Below are positions 8,154 through 13,054 of a stretch of DNA of 13,342 nt, in pieces. Each line of letters starts with the position of its first letter. Position 1 is the first letter of the stretch. The notes beneath the pieces are model-generated. The model saw only the letters and a program-made list of their open reading frames with translations. It searched no databases and was not told where the DNA came from. The DNA is from Dehalococcoidia bacterium (GTDB lineage Bacteria; Chloroflexota; Dehalococcoidia; UBA3495), in contig JAPKDE010000049.1 of assembly GCA_028822675.1 (NCBI GenBank), forward strand, positions 1 to 13,342, given 5' to 3'. The translations under genes were made by a program, and so were the position numbers.

Positions 8154-8181
8154 ACCGACGACTAACTACCGGCAATTACCT

Positions 8182-9435
8182 CTATTCCAACACCCCGTCT
8201 TTTTCCAGCGACTTGTACTCTTCATCAGTAAGTCCAATAAGATTTTTTAGCACGTGGCTGTTGTGTTCACCCAGCAGAGGGGCTGGAGTATCGAGACTGC
8301 CCGGACTCAGAGACAGCACCATCTCACTGACGTCGGTGGCGTAGGGGCCGATCTCCGGGTGGTCCAGCCATTGGAAATGGCCTCTGTGCTGTAATTGGGC
8401 GTCTTCGAACAGGTCTCGGCAATCGTTGACCATCCCCGCAGGCACCCCGGCGCTCTGCAGCGTCTCCATTAGTGCGCCCACTTCCCAGGAACTGCTCCAA
8501 TCTGACAGCAGGCGGTCCAACTCGTCTTCGTTGGCCTTCCGGTTGAGAAGAGTGGCGAAGTCTGGGTTGTAGGGCCATCCTTTGCCGTCCGGCGCAATGG
8601 TCCGCTGCAGACCAGCCCAGTGTTCATCTGAGAAGCAGCCGAGGGCGAGCCAACGGTCATCACCGGAACAGGGGTAAACGCCGTGGGGTGCAGCGCCTGG
8701 GTCTCGGTTGCCGACCCGGGCCTGTTCTCGGTCATTCACTGCGTAGTCCAGCAGCACCGGGGCCGAGAAGTGAAGCGTGGTCTCCAACTGGGACATGTCT
8801 ATGTGGATGCCCTCTCCCGTGCGACGGCTGCGGTCCAGTCCGGCCAGGATAGCTGCCACGGCGAACCGAGGGACAATGAAGTCAGTGTATGCGCCGTAGG
8901 GGTTTACGGGGTCTCGGTCCGGCCAGCCGGTCAGGTTCGTGAGGCCCACTAACGACGACAATACAGGGCCAAAGCCCGGCTGCCGTTCCATAGGCCCGCC
9001 CCGTCCCATCATGGACGTGCTAAACATGACCAGACCAGGGTTAACTTCCTTGAGTTGATCAAAGCCTAGCTCCCAGCTTTCCATGGTGCCGGGCGTGAAG
9101 TTCTCGGTGACCAGATGTGCCCATTTGGCCATCCGCAGCATCAAATCCCTGGCTCTGGGGTGCCGCATATCAACAGTGATGCCCATCTTGTTGGCGTTGT
9201 AACTAGCAAAGTAGCCGCTGCGGTTAATGCCAGGGACGCCGTCTTTAAACGGGGCGGCGTTCCGAAGGGTCCCAGGCCGTTTGACCGACTCCACCCGCAC
9301 CACAGTCGCACCGTACTCTCCCAGGTATTTGGTCGTCATGGGGCCAACGGCAACCCAACAGAAGTCCAGGACGTTGACACCGTCCAGGGGCTTGCCGGCA
9401 CCTGGGGTTTGATTGGTTTCTTGCTGAGCCGTCAT
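8182..9435 (-). CDS. CaiB/BaiF family (class III) CoA-transferase, Asp-containing subunit
   Basis: Class III CoA-transferase moving CoA between carboxylic acids through an aspartyl-anhydride/thioester mechanism. 417 residues. Seen: LDGVNVLDFCWVAVGPMTTKYL (17-38), GATVVRVES (42-50), the SYNANKMGITVDM segment (78-90) and TENFTPGTMESWELGF (110-125). Asp185 in GAYTDFIVPRFAV, 28 residues before the HIDMS strand, is at the place of the catalytic Asp (Asp169 in formyl-CoA transferase). The C-terminal end LLGEHNSHVLKNLIGLTDEEYKSL is typical. The start ATG 9435 shares one base with the stop of the upstream paralogue (TAATG), with GGGG 7 bases ahead. Translational coupling and paralogy suggest a heteromer, comparable to the two-subunit benzylsuccinate CoA-transferase BbsEF. 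Substrate unknown. Confidence 0.92.
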   Translation of the reverse strand: MTAQQETNQTPGAGKPLDGVNVLDFCWVAVGPMTTKYLGEYGATVVRVESVKRPGTLRNAAPFKDGVPGINRSGYFASYNANKMGITVDMRHPRARDLMLRMAKWAHLVTENFTPGTMESWELGFDQLKEVNPGLVMFSTSMMGRGGPMERQPGFGPVLSSLVGLTNLTGWPDRDPVNPYGAYTDFIVPRFAVAAILAGLDRSRRTGEGIHIDMSQLETTLHFSAPVLLDYAVNDREQARVGNRDPGAAPHGVYPCSGDDRWLALGCFSDEHWAGLQRTIAPDGKGWPYNPDFATLLNRKANEDELDRLLSDWSSSWEVGALMETLQSAGVPAGMVNDCRDLFEDAQLQHRGHFQWLDHPEIGPYATDVSEMVLSLSPGSLDTPAPLLGEHNSHVLKNLIGLTDEEYKSLEKDGVLE

Positions 9436-10700
9436 TAAATAACCCCACTACGTTTGAGGGTCTCTAGCTCCGAGCTTGAGAGGCCCATTTCTTCTTGATA
9501 AATCTGAACATTGTGCTCGCCGATCAGCGGTGGTCTTCGGTAGATACCGGCTATATCTCGGCCGTCGCCCGACTTTATAAAAGCGCCTGGATACTGGACT
9601 GTCTCGCCCAGTTCCGGGTGTTCAATTTCTTTGAAGTAGCCACGGGCTTCCAATTGAGGATGCCCTTGAAGCGCGGCCGGAGTGGCTACTGGGAATAGCA
9701 AGATTCTGCGGTCAAGACTGCCCTGCACCAATTCTGCTCTGGTGTGGCCCGTGAAGAATTCGCCCAACGGTCCGCCCAGTTGGAGCATGAGTTCCGGGGT
9801 GATCGCCCCGTACCCCATTTTTTCCCAGTCGATGGCATCCAAATCGTCGGTGTCAAACTTGTCTTCTTTCATCCAGTCCAAGAGCGCTCTGGTGCTGTAG
9901 GCAACCGTCCCGCCCTGCACCATGTAGTTCACATAACCATCTTTGCAGGGCCAGTTGATGCGCACTCGGTTTTCGCCGGACGTCTGCCGGAACACGCCCT
10001 GCCGCTTGAGGATCGCGCCCTCAATGTCCCAAATCTGTGGCGCGTGGGCCAGGGTTTTGGCAACTGCCTGTTGGCAGGAAACATCAACATATTGCCCCTG
10101 CCCGCTGGTGACACGGTAGGTATGGGCCAGCATGGCAGCCGTGGCCCCGGCTGCGCCACCGTGCAGGTAGAAATGGGGAAAGCTGATTCGAACAGGAGCG
10201 CGATCATCATCGCCGGTCAGGTACATGAACCCGCCCAAGGCCATGCCAACAATGTCAGTGGCCTGGTAGTTGGAGTAGGGCCCATCCTGGCCAAACGGCG
10301 TTATGGACACCATGACTAACTTAGGGTTTATTTCCGCTAGTTCTGCGTAACTCAGTCCCAGCCCTTCCAGATAGCCAGGGGAGAACGATTCAATCAAGAA
10401 GTCAGCTTGTGCCACCAACTTCTTCAAAAGGGCTTGGCCATCATTCTGTTCTAAATTGAGGGTGATGCTCCGCTTGTTGGCGGCGTATGCCCACCAGAAA
10501 AGGCTCTTTTCCGGCTGCGGGTCGTCACCGTGGAACGGGCCTATGTTCCGGGCCGGACTGCCGCCAGGAGGCTCCACCTGCAGCACGTCGGCACCCATGT
10601 CGGCCAGTATCTTGCCGGCCAGCAGGCCACGCTCGTCGGTCAGGTCTAGAACCCGGTAGGGTTCTAAAAGAAAATCGATTCCACCTTGGGCACCAGGCAT
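9435..10700 (-). CDS. CaiB/BaiF family (class III) CoA-transferase, subunit without the catalytic Asp
   Basis: Class III CoA-transferase fold, 421 residues. Seen: EPYRVLDLTDERGLLAGKILADMGADVLQVE, AYAANKRSITLNL, ESFSPGYLEGLGL, ITPFGQDGPYS, and the C-terminal PPLIGEHNVQIYQEEMGLS. Counting back 28 residues from the conserved YVDVS strand, the catalytic Asp place is Tyr (FPHFYLHGGAAGA), with no Asp near it. The protein is therefore likely structural or substrate-binding, or a divergent subfamily with another nucleophile. Two adjacent ATGs exist: 10703 leaves only 2 bases after GGAG, 10700 leaves 5, so 10700 is preferred. First gene of a two-gene operon with a promoter near 10770-10796; one-base overlap with the next gene. 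Confidence 0.9.
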   Translation of the reverse strand: MPGAQGGIDFLLEPYRVLDLTDERGLLAGKILADMGADVLQVEPPGGSPARNIGPFHGDDPQPEKSLFWWAYAANKRSITLNLEQNDGQALLKKLVAQADFLIESFSPGYLEGLGLSYAELAEINPKLVMVSITPFGQDGPYSNYQATDIVGMALGGFMYLTGDDDRAPVRISFPHFYLHGGAAGATAAMLAHTYRVTSGQGQYVDVSCQQAVAKTLAHAPQIWDIEGAILKRQGVFRQTSGENRVRINWPCKDGYVNYMVQGGTVAYSTRALLDWMKEDKFDTDDLDAIDWEKMGYGAITPELMLQLGGPLGEFFTGHTRAELVQGSLDRRILLFPVATPAALQGHPQLEARGYFKEIEHPELGETVQYPGAFIKSGDGRDIAGIYRRPPLIGEHNVQIYQEEMGLSSSELETLKRSGVI

Positions 10701-10730
10701 CATGTCTCCAGGGTCCGAAAATTATCCGCG

Positions 10731-10752
10731 AATTACTAAGCTAATTACTAAA
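10731..10752. repeat. Tandem AATTACTAA direct repeat, 12-base period, in CoA-transferase leader
   Basis: AATTACTAAG (10731-10740) is followed by AATTACTAAA (10743-10752), offset 12 bases. It lies in the transcribed leader of the CoA-transferase operon, between the predicted start of transcription and the first gene. It could be a regulator site or a slipped duplication. Confidence 0.35.
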
Positions 10753-10768
10753 GGGTTACTCCGCAGGT

Positions 10769-10796
10769 ATTGTAGTATCCCCTACAATTTCGTCAA
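10769..10796 (-). promoter_or_regulatory. Promoter of the CoA-transferase pair with an overlapping palindromic operator
   Basis: On the minus strand TTGACG (10796-10791) is separated by 16 bases from TACAAT (10774-10769), a good sigma-70 type pair. A perfect inverted repeat ATTGTAG-N6-CTACAAT covers 10769-10788, so it fills the spacer and the -10 box. A protein bound there would block RNA polymerase, the usual layout of a repressor operator. The regulator is not encoded in the window as far as I can see. The leader from the likely start near 10762 to ATG 10700 is about 60 bases. Confidence 0.55.
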
Positions 10797-10837
10797 CACC
10801 AACAATTGGAACGGGAACGGGAACAAAAGCAGGTTAC

Positions 10838-10866
10838 TTGTACGGATAAACCTGCGGTTGTACGAT
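10838..10866 (+). promoter_or_regulatory. Weak candidate promoter for the SEC-C protein gene
   Basis: TTGTAC (10838-10843), 17-base spacer, TACGAT (10861-10866). It overlaps a GCAGGTT/AACCTGC hairpin (10829-10855), and TTGTACG is repeated at 10838 and 10858. Both boxes deviate from consensus, so the assignment is tentative. Confidence 0.25.
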
Positions 10867-10911
10867 GGTGATAATTAATTGCAGAAAGATTGACAACAAG
10901 ACTGGATAATA

Positions 10912-11073
10912 ATGGCCACTAGAACAAACTGGTACAGCGAGCATCCGACAGCTTGCACCTGCGCTCAATGTAATGAGAAGAGGATGATGCAGCCCGATCA
11001 AGGGAAGATTAGCCGCAACGCCAAGTGCCCATGCAACAGCGGCAAGAAATACAAGCGCTGCCACGGAAAATAA
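10912..11073 (+). CDS. Small SEC-C motif zinc-binding protein (53 residues)
   Basis: ATG 10912 to TAA 11071-11073 encodes 53 residues ending in [18 protein letters not shown], an almost perfect SEC-C motif (CPCGSGKKYKKCHG), the zinc ligand module found at the C-terminus of SecA and in many stand-alone proteins. Ligands are Cys39, Cys41, Cys50 and His51. A second cysteine cluster, Cys15-x-Cys17-x2-Cys20 (CTCAQC), precedes it and could bind another metal. SEC-C modules bind zinc and, in SecA, contact SecB and ribosomes; the role of a free mini-protein is unknown. An in-frame stop at 10891-10893 and no GTG/TTG between it and ATG fix the start; the ribosome site is poor. A strong terminator follows 32 bases after the stop. 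The antisense frame over this stretch has no recognisable product. Confidence 0.8.
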   Translation: MATRTNWYSEHPTACTCAQCNEKRMMQPDQGKISRNAKCPCNSGKKYKRCHGK

Positions 11074-11104
11074 CGGGTTAAACCCCGCCAATCTAAGACA
11101 CAAG

Positions 11105-11146
11105 AAAAAAGGTCCTTCCTGACGTCGTCAGGAAGGACCTTTTTTT
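11105..11146. terminator. Bidirectional rho-independent terminator
   Basis: Near-perfect palindrome: GGTCCTTCCTGACG (11111-11124) pairs with CGTCAGGAAGGACC (11126-11139), flanked by A6 on the left and T7 on the right, so it works on both strands. It separates the convergent SEC-C and heme monooxygenase genes. Confidence 0.92.
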
Positions 11147-11186
11147 GTTATCAGTATTATTGCGGTTGAGCTTAACTCTTAACGGA

Positions 11187-11492
11187 TTAGCTTTTGATGA
11201 TGGAAAGCTTTATATCGTAGTTGGAGAGTTCTCCGCCCAAGATGTAGTCCGGATGGGGGCCGGCATGTGACTCCTTGAACGAAGCGCTTTGGGTCCAGGC
11301 TTTGAAGTCGTCTTCAGACTCCCAGCGAGTCACCACAAGGTAGACCTCGTGGTCGCCCTCTTTCTGCAACTTCCATAGTTCAAAGCTTTTGAATCCTGGC
11401 TCGTTTTGAACATTGCCGCGCTTGGCAAAGACCGCTTCCATGTCATCACCGTTTCCGCTCTTAATCATGATCCGGTTGGTTACTGAATACAT
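11187..11492 (-). CDS. IsdG/IsdI-type heme-degrading monooxygenase (ABM domain)
   Basis: Small dimeric ferredoxin-like alpha-beta protein of the antibiotic biosynthesis monooxygenase superfamily. Counting from ATG 11492 (101 residues) gives Asn6 (SVTNRIMI), Trp66 (DFKAWTQS) and His76 (FKESHAG), the same positions as the catalytic Asn-Trp-His triad of S. aureus IsdI (from memory), which opens heme with release of iron. NVQNEPGFKSFELWKL and DHEVYLVVTRWESEDDFKAW are typical of the HmoA/IsdG branch. A TTG at 11504 would add 4 residues (MSRD); the triad spacing and the ATG favour 11492. No clear ribosome site with either start. The neighbours are not heme uptake genes, so a role in heme turnover is inferred from the triad only. 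Shares the bidirectional terminator. Confidence 0.85.
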   Translation of the reverse strand: MYSVTNRIMIKSGNGDDMEAVFAKRGNVQNEPGFKSFELWKLQKEGDHEVYLVVTRWESEDDFKAWTQSASFKESHAGPHPDYILGGELSNYDIKLSIIKS

Positions 11493-11627
11493 ATCTCTAC
11501 TCAACGCCGATCATAGACCGGCAATTAACTCTGGATGGACTAGATAGATTCTCCCTTGATTCACATGCGGGAGCAAGCCGAAGGGTAAACAAACTATGTT
11601 TTAACAAGCTGCGTTTAAAAGGAAGAC

Positions 11628-11864
11628 TTAAAAAACGAATTTGTATAAGAGGAGGACGGCTATCGCTCCGATGGCCGCACCCACGGAGCCAGCCTTCATC
11701 CCAATTCCCATGAGCAGGCCGCAGGAAACGACTTCACGATGTCGGTATTCTGGGTCCAGTGCTTTGGGCATGCGAAATCCCAAGTCCCTACGGACTAGGA
11801 GAGTGCCTAGGGTCGCAAATATGCCGCCAACGATACCGCCAACAATGATTGCCAGGACTACCAT
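11628..11864 (-). CDS. Small two-helix membrane protein, function unknown
   Basis: 78 residues from ATG 11864 with an ideal GGAGG 5 bases ahead, so expression is likely. Two hydrophobic stretches are seen: residues 2-23 (VVLAIIVGGIVGGIFATLGTLL, Gly-rich) and about 48-77 (CGLLMGIGMKAGSVGAAIGAIAVLLLYKF). Between them a basic and acidic loop reads RRDLGFRMPKALDPEYRHRE. Helical hairpin topology with both ends on the same side is probable. I do not recognise a family. It stands alone between the heme monooxygenase and the right-end scar. Confidence 0.7.
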   Translation of the reverse strand: MVVLAIIVGGIVGGIFATLGTLLVRRDLGFRMPKALDPEYRHREVVSCGLLMGIGMKAGSVGAAIGAIAVLLLYKFVF

Positions 11865-11964
11865 TTCTGCCTCCGGAAGACCCGCGACCTAAAAAATATT
11901 GGGACCAAGCCTAGGGTTACGTAATTTTAGTGGGGTCTGGTTGTAGAATTCAACGCTGCAGAGG

Positions 11965-11991
11965 CCTTTGTCCGGGCAATGCCGGACAAGG
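11965..11991. other. Hairpin with 10-base stem
   Basis: CCTTTGTCCGG pairs with CCGGACAAGG apart from one bulged T, loop of about 6 bases, followed on the plus strand by TTTCC. It could be a weak terminator or a recombination scar between the small membrane protein gene and the pentapeptide pseudogene. No gene is seen between 11865 and 12015. Confidence 0.4.
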
Positions 11992-12015
11992 TTTCCGGTG
12001 GATTCAGCTAACAAC

Positions 12016-12199
12016 ATGCCAAAATAAGCGGTTCAATCGCCTGGTTGCTCTCCCGGTTACTCTACGGTGCAGGCTAGCAATTCCACGCCAAACAGCAACT
12101 TGTCCGGTGCCAGGCTGACCGATGCCGACCTCAGCGGTACTAACCTGGACGGCATTATAGGTGCTAACTTTACTTGGTGCTAAAAAAGTTCCAGATTAA
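12016..12199 (+). pseudogene. Frameshifted pentapeptide-repeat lipoprotein remnant
   Basis: Fragments of one protein appear in different frames. ATG 12016 followed by an AAAA run; with one A removed it reads MPNKRFNRLVALPVTL, like the start of a lipoprotein signal peptide. After a second frame change near 12060-12080, the frame from 12067 reads NSTPNSNLSG-ARLTD-ADLSG-TNLDG-IIGANFT, about four pentapeptide units. At 12174-12175 an extra T turns the expected FTGAKKVPD plus stop (12197-12199) into FTWC plus stop (12181-12183). The restored end matches the end of the intact paralogue at 13049 (FTGALNVPD). At least three lesions make function improbable. The reconstruction of the N-terminus is the least certain part. 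Confidence 0.6.
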
Positions 12200-12212
12200 T
12201 ACATCAAAGATT
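12194..12212 (+). repeat. 19-base repeat shared with 13036-13054 (inverted copy)
   Basis: GATTAATACATCAAAGATT, beginning with the last sense codon and stop of the ancestral pentapeptide frame, is identical to the complement of 13036-13054. Together with the coding similarity just upstream, it shows that two paralogous gene ends lie in opposite orientation around the scar. Confidence 0.85.
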
Positions 12213-12450
12213 AGCCAATAGAAAAGGGCCTCCGGTGACGTGTTCGGCCGGACGGCCAAAGCTCACTATCCAAGGCCTACGTCACACCCACGCCGCAGCC
12301 GCTAGAGAAGCCGGGATCGAGATAGGTATAATCTCTAAAAACATGGGTCATGCCAACGTTGCCATAACAGAAGATATCTATGCCAATATAACGTCCAGCG
12401 TAATGGAAGACGTTGCCCAAAAGATCGTAAGTAAATTATTCGGCAAATAA
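12213..12450 (+). pseudogene. Tyrosine recombinase (phage-type integrase), C-terminal remnant
   Basis: Only the end of the catalytic domain remains. The open frame begins at 12184, the integrase-like part at about LANRKGPPV (12211-12237), and a GTG at 12235 preceded by AAGGG could start a 71-residue product. Seen, numbered from that GTG: LTIQGLRHTHA with catalytic Arg16 and His19, MGHANVAITEDIY with His39 and the nucleophile Tyr49, then the usual C-terminal helix (VMEDVAQKIVSKLFGK). The His of the H-x-x-R box is Gln13. The N-terminal DNA-binding domain and the first catalytic Arg are absent, and the stretch between GPPV and AGRPKLT looks internally deleted. It cannot recombine DNA by itself. 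It marks a former integrative element whose other parts lie to the right. Confidence 0.8.
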
Positions 12451-12461
12451 AGGGAATTTAA

Positions 12462-12593
12462 TTGAACAGATTAACCCTAGTTTTTCCGATACTGGCCGTT
12501 GCATTAATACTATCTCTGTTTGGTTGTGGCATGTTCATTACCAAATTGGGAACGGAGGGCGCGGGTGATTGGAAGTTCTCAGTAGAACAATAG
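12462..12593 (+). CDS. Small lipoprotein (43 residues), function unknown
   Basis: TTG start at 12462 with AGGGA 7 bases ahead. The product has a basic start (NRL), a hydrophobic core and the lipobox LFGC (residues 19-22), then only 21 residues (Gly, acidic, Trp) before TAG. The exported part would be about 22 residues, lipidated at Cys22. It begins 11 bases after the integrase remnant stops and is followed by a terminator at 12624. The clear ribosome site and signal peptide support a real gene, but the length and TTG start leave doubt; it could also be the front of a decayed longer lipoprotein. Confidence 0.5.
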   Translation: MNRLTLVFPILAVALILSLFGCGMFITKLGTEGAGDWKFSVEQ

Positions 12594-12623
12594 CCACTGA
12601 TTATGTAGCCTGTTCCCTAGATA

Positions 12624-12650
12624 GCCAGTACTGCTAGCTGGTGTTTTTTT
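12624..12650 (+). terminator. Rho-independent terminator after the small lipoprotein
   Basis: GCCAG (12624-12628) pairs with CTGGT (12638-12642) around a 9-base loop, followed by a run of seven T (12644-12650). The stem is short (one G-T pair) but the T run is clear. Confidence 0.55.
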
Positions 12651-12790
12651 GCAGTGTCCATTGACCAAAAAGTGACTGAAAAAATGACCGAACTTTCCAC
12701 GTCTAAACCCAACCAGAAAAACTCATTAGTGCATTACACCCACGAATCGCCAAGATAATGGAACTAGAAAAACGTATTGATACGAATAGG

Positions 12791-12859
12791 CACGGACTTC
12801 AAATCCGTTATGCCTCGTGACGAGCGGGGTAGGTGGGTTCGACTCCCCCGGACTCCCCG
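12791..12859 (+). tRNA. 3' half of a selenocysteine-type tRNA (anticodon TCA), 5' half missing
   Basis: Anticodon stem ACGGA (12792-12796) and TCCGT (12804-12808) enclose the loop CTTCAAA, identical to the tRNA-Sec loop of E. coli selC; the anticodon TCA is at 12799-12801. A long variable arm follows with CTCG-TGA-CGAG (12814-12824). The T loop TTCGACT (12838-12844) has stem GTGGG/CCCCC with one mismatch. GGACTCCCC plus G (12850-12859) looks like the 3' acceptor strand. No partner GGGGAGTC and no D arm are seen in the 60 bases before. The molecule cannot fold as a complete tRNA, so this is a fragment, as left by recombination at a tRNA attachment site. tRNA-Sec is inferred from anticodon plus long variable arm. 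Confidence 0.55.
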
Positions 12860-12885
12860 TCAGACAACATTTACGCTGAAATCAA

Positions 12886-12907
12886 GTGGTCACGAAATGG
12901 TCACGAA
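12886..12907 (+). repeat. Tandem 11-base repeat (TGGTCACGAA), possible recombinase arm sites
   Basis: GTGGTCACGAA (12886-12896) and ATGGTCACGAA (12897-12907) are adjacent and differ only in the first base. A decayed relative (GTGACTGAA then ATGACCGAACTTT) is seen at 12672-12695, again in tandem. They lie between the two tRNA pieces, 27-44 bases from the tRNA 3' ends. Short direct repeats beside attachment sites are usual as integrase arm-binding sites; that role is inferred. Confidence 0.45.
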
Positions 12908-12929
12908 CTTTTCAGGACTAGATTTGTAG

Positions 12930-13023
12930 TACCGAATGTCAGAGTCGAACTGACACGGGGGCACCCCAACAACCAGTTTTAAAGCTCGTTCCCCCGCCTA
13001 GCAATGAGTTAATCGGGTTCGGT
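12930..13023 (-). tRNA. Degenerate tRNA-Leu(UAA)-like sequence
   Basis: Read on the minus strand, a perfect T arm GTCAG-TTCGACT-CTGAC (12954-12938) is followed by ATTCGGT and A (12937-12930). ACCGAAC at 13023-13017 pairs with six of these seven bases. The loop TTTAAAA (12983-12977) has anticodon TAA at 12981-12979, and a variable arm with GGGGTGCCCC follows, as in tRNA-Leu. The anticodon stem (CGAGC versus CTGG) pairs poorly and the D-arm region is about 9 bases too long, so the gene is probably inactive. It begins 26 bases after the stop of the pentapeptide gene. Confidence 0.4.
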
Positions 13024-13035
13024 TCGATTATTCCA

Positions 13036-13054
13036 AATCTTTGATGTATTAATC
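13036..13054 (-). repeat. Inverted copy of the 19-base repeat at 12194-12212
   Basis: The complement reads GATTAATACATCAAAGATT and spans the last sense codon, the stop and the 13 bases after it in the right pentapeptide gene. Conservation past the stop is more than protein constraint would explain, so it reflects duplication or gene conversion. Confidence 0.85.

Larger units (their letters stand above)
12594..13048. other. 455-base stretch without protein genes
   Basis: It contains, in order, a terminator, a degenerate pair of repeats (12672-12693), a small inverted repeat CGTAT-TG-ATACG (12773-12784), a 3' tRNA half, an 11-base tandem repeat and a degenerate tRNA, each listed separately. 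I see no coding frame with a recognisable product. Confidence 0.6.

Noticed and set aside
8154..8181. Possible terminator between the convergent transporter and CoA-transferase genes
   Set aside because: No stem-loop with T run is visible in the 28 bases.
10808..10824. GGAACG GGAACG GGAAC microrepeat
   Set aside because: Only 2.8 units of 6 bases, no link to a promoter box or gene start; likely slippage.
10834..11103. 89-residue minus-strand frame with hydrophobic stretches
   Set aside because: Antisense to the SEC-C gene, whose motif is unmistakable; it reads toward a region with no ribosome site, and the hydrophobicity is the complement of a Lys/Asn/Arg-rich sequence.
11930..12118. 62-residue plus-strand frame
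   Set aside because: It mixes hairpin sequence with one frame of the pentapeptide pseudogene; not a gene by itself.
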